Source: Nostoc cf. edaphicum LEGE 07299
GTDB taxonomy: Bacteria; Cyanobacteriota; Cyanobacteriia; Cyanobacteriales; Nostocaceae
Length of the DNA: 5,090 bases
Assembly: GCF_015207245.1 (NCBI RefSeq)
Contig: NZ_JADEXF010000358.1
Span: 1 to 5,090 of the forward strand
Direction of reading: 5' to 3'
The stretch's first letter is position 1. The number at the start of each line of letters is the position of its first letter. Under the pieces are notes generated by a model that saw only the letters and a list, made by a program, of their open reading frames with translations, ran no database searches and was not told the origin of the DNA. Below are positions 5,048 through 5,090 of the stretch, one piece after another. The translations under genes and the position numbers were made by a program.

Positions 5048-5090
5048 CTTAAAACTTTTTCTTAGACCTTCTACTTAAACCTGCAACTTT
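5048..5090. repeat. 13-bp-periodic CTTARAMCT repeat at window end
   Basis: CTTAAAACT (5048), CTTAGACCT (5061) and CTTAAACCT (5074) start exactly 13 bp apart. A fourth start, CTTT at 5087, keeps the same phase and runs off the window. The conserved part is CTTARAMCT and the other four bases vary. It lies 43 bp after the sigma-like gene, in a non-coding AT-rich stretch (5006-5090) with no gene. It could be a degenerate tandem repeat or the upstream control region of the next gene. Confidence 0.5.

Noticed and set aside
5048..5090. Canonical cyanobacterial Pho box
   Set aside because: The units resemble PyTTAAPyPy(T/A) but have a mismatch at the conserved pyrimidine and a 13-bp rather than 11-bp period, and they lie 2.6 kb downstream of pstB.

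Overview
The window looks like a cyanobacterial chromosome, probably a filamentous, Nostocales-type one. The evidence is five copies of the HIP1 octamer GCGATCGC in about 5 kb, short heptamer-based tandem repeats between genes, AT-rich spacers, and several proteins of typically cyanobacterial type (a Uma2/DUF820 protein and a divergent sigma-70-like protein). The order or genus is an inference; no rRNA or other marker is present.

Layout. Positions 1-2407 carry the end of a high-affinity phosphate import (Pst) operon on the + strand: pstC (5' end outside the window), pstA and pstB. PstC and PstA form the inner-membrane channel and PstB is the ATPase. The periplasmic phosphate-binding protein (PstS or SphX) is presumably encoded upstream, outside the window. 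No phoU follows pstB. After a 125-bp AT-rich gap comes a small + strand gene for a 93-residue protein I cannot assign. It converges on a minus-strand Uma2-family gene across a 39-bp spacer made mostly of a 7-bp tandem repeat. A 162-bp spacer on the other side of the Uma2 gene holds a second heptad-type repeat and a perfect 22-bp palindrome, which probably acts as terminator for the next minus-strand gene. That gene encodes a VOC (glyoxalase-fold) protein with two N-terminal hydrophobic segments. A 190-202 bp divergent spacer separates it from a + strand gene, started by GTG, for a sigma-70/ECF-like protein with a degenerate region 2. The last 85 bp contain no gene but show a 13-bp-periodic CTTARAMCT repeat running off the window end.

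How the genes work together. Only pstC-pstA-pstB form a recognisable functional unit, an ABC importer for inorganic phosphate. The other four genes have no evident pathway link to it or to each other. I see no convincing new multi-gene system here; the items worth a second look are the repeats, the unassigned 93-residue protein, the membrane-associated VOC protein and the degenerate sigma-like protein.
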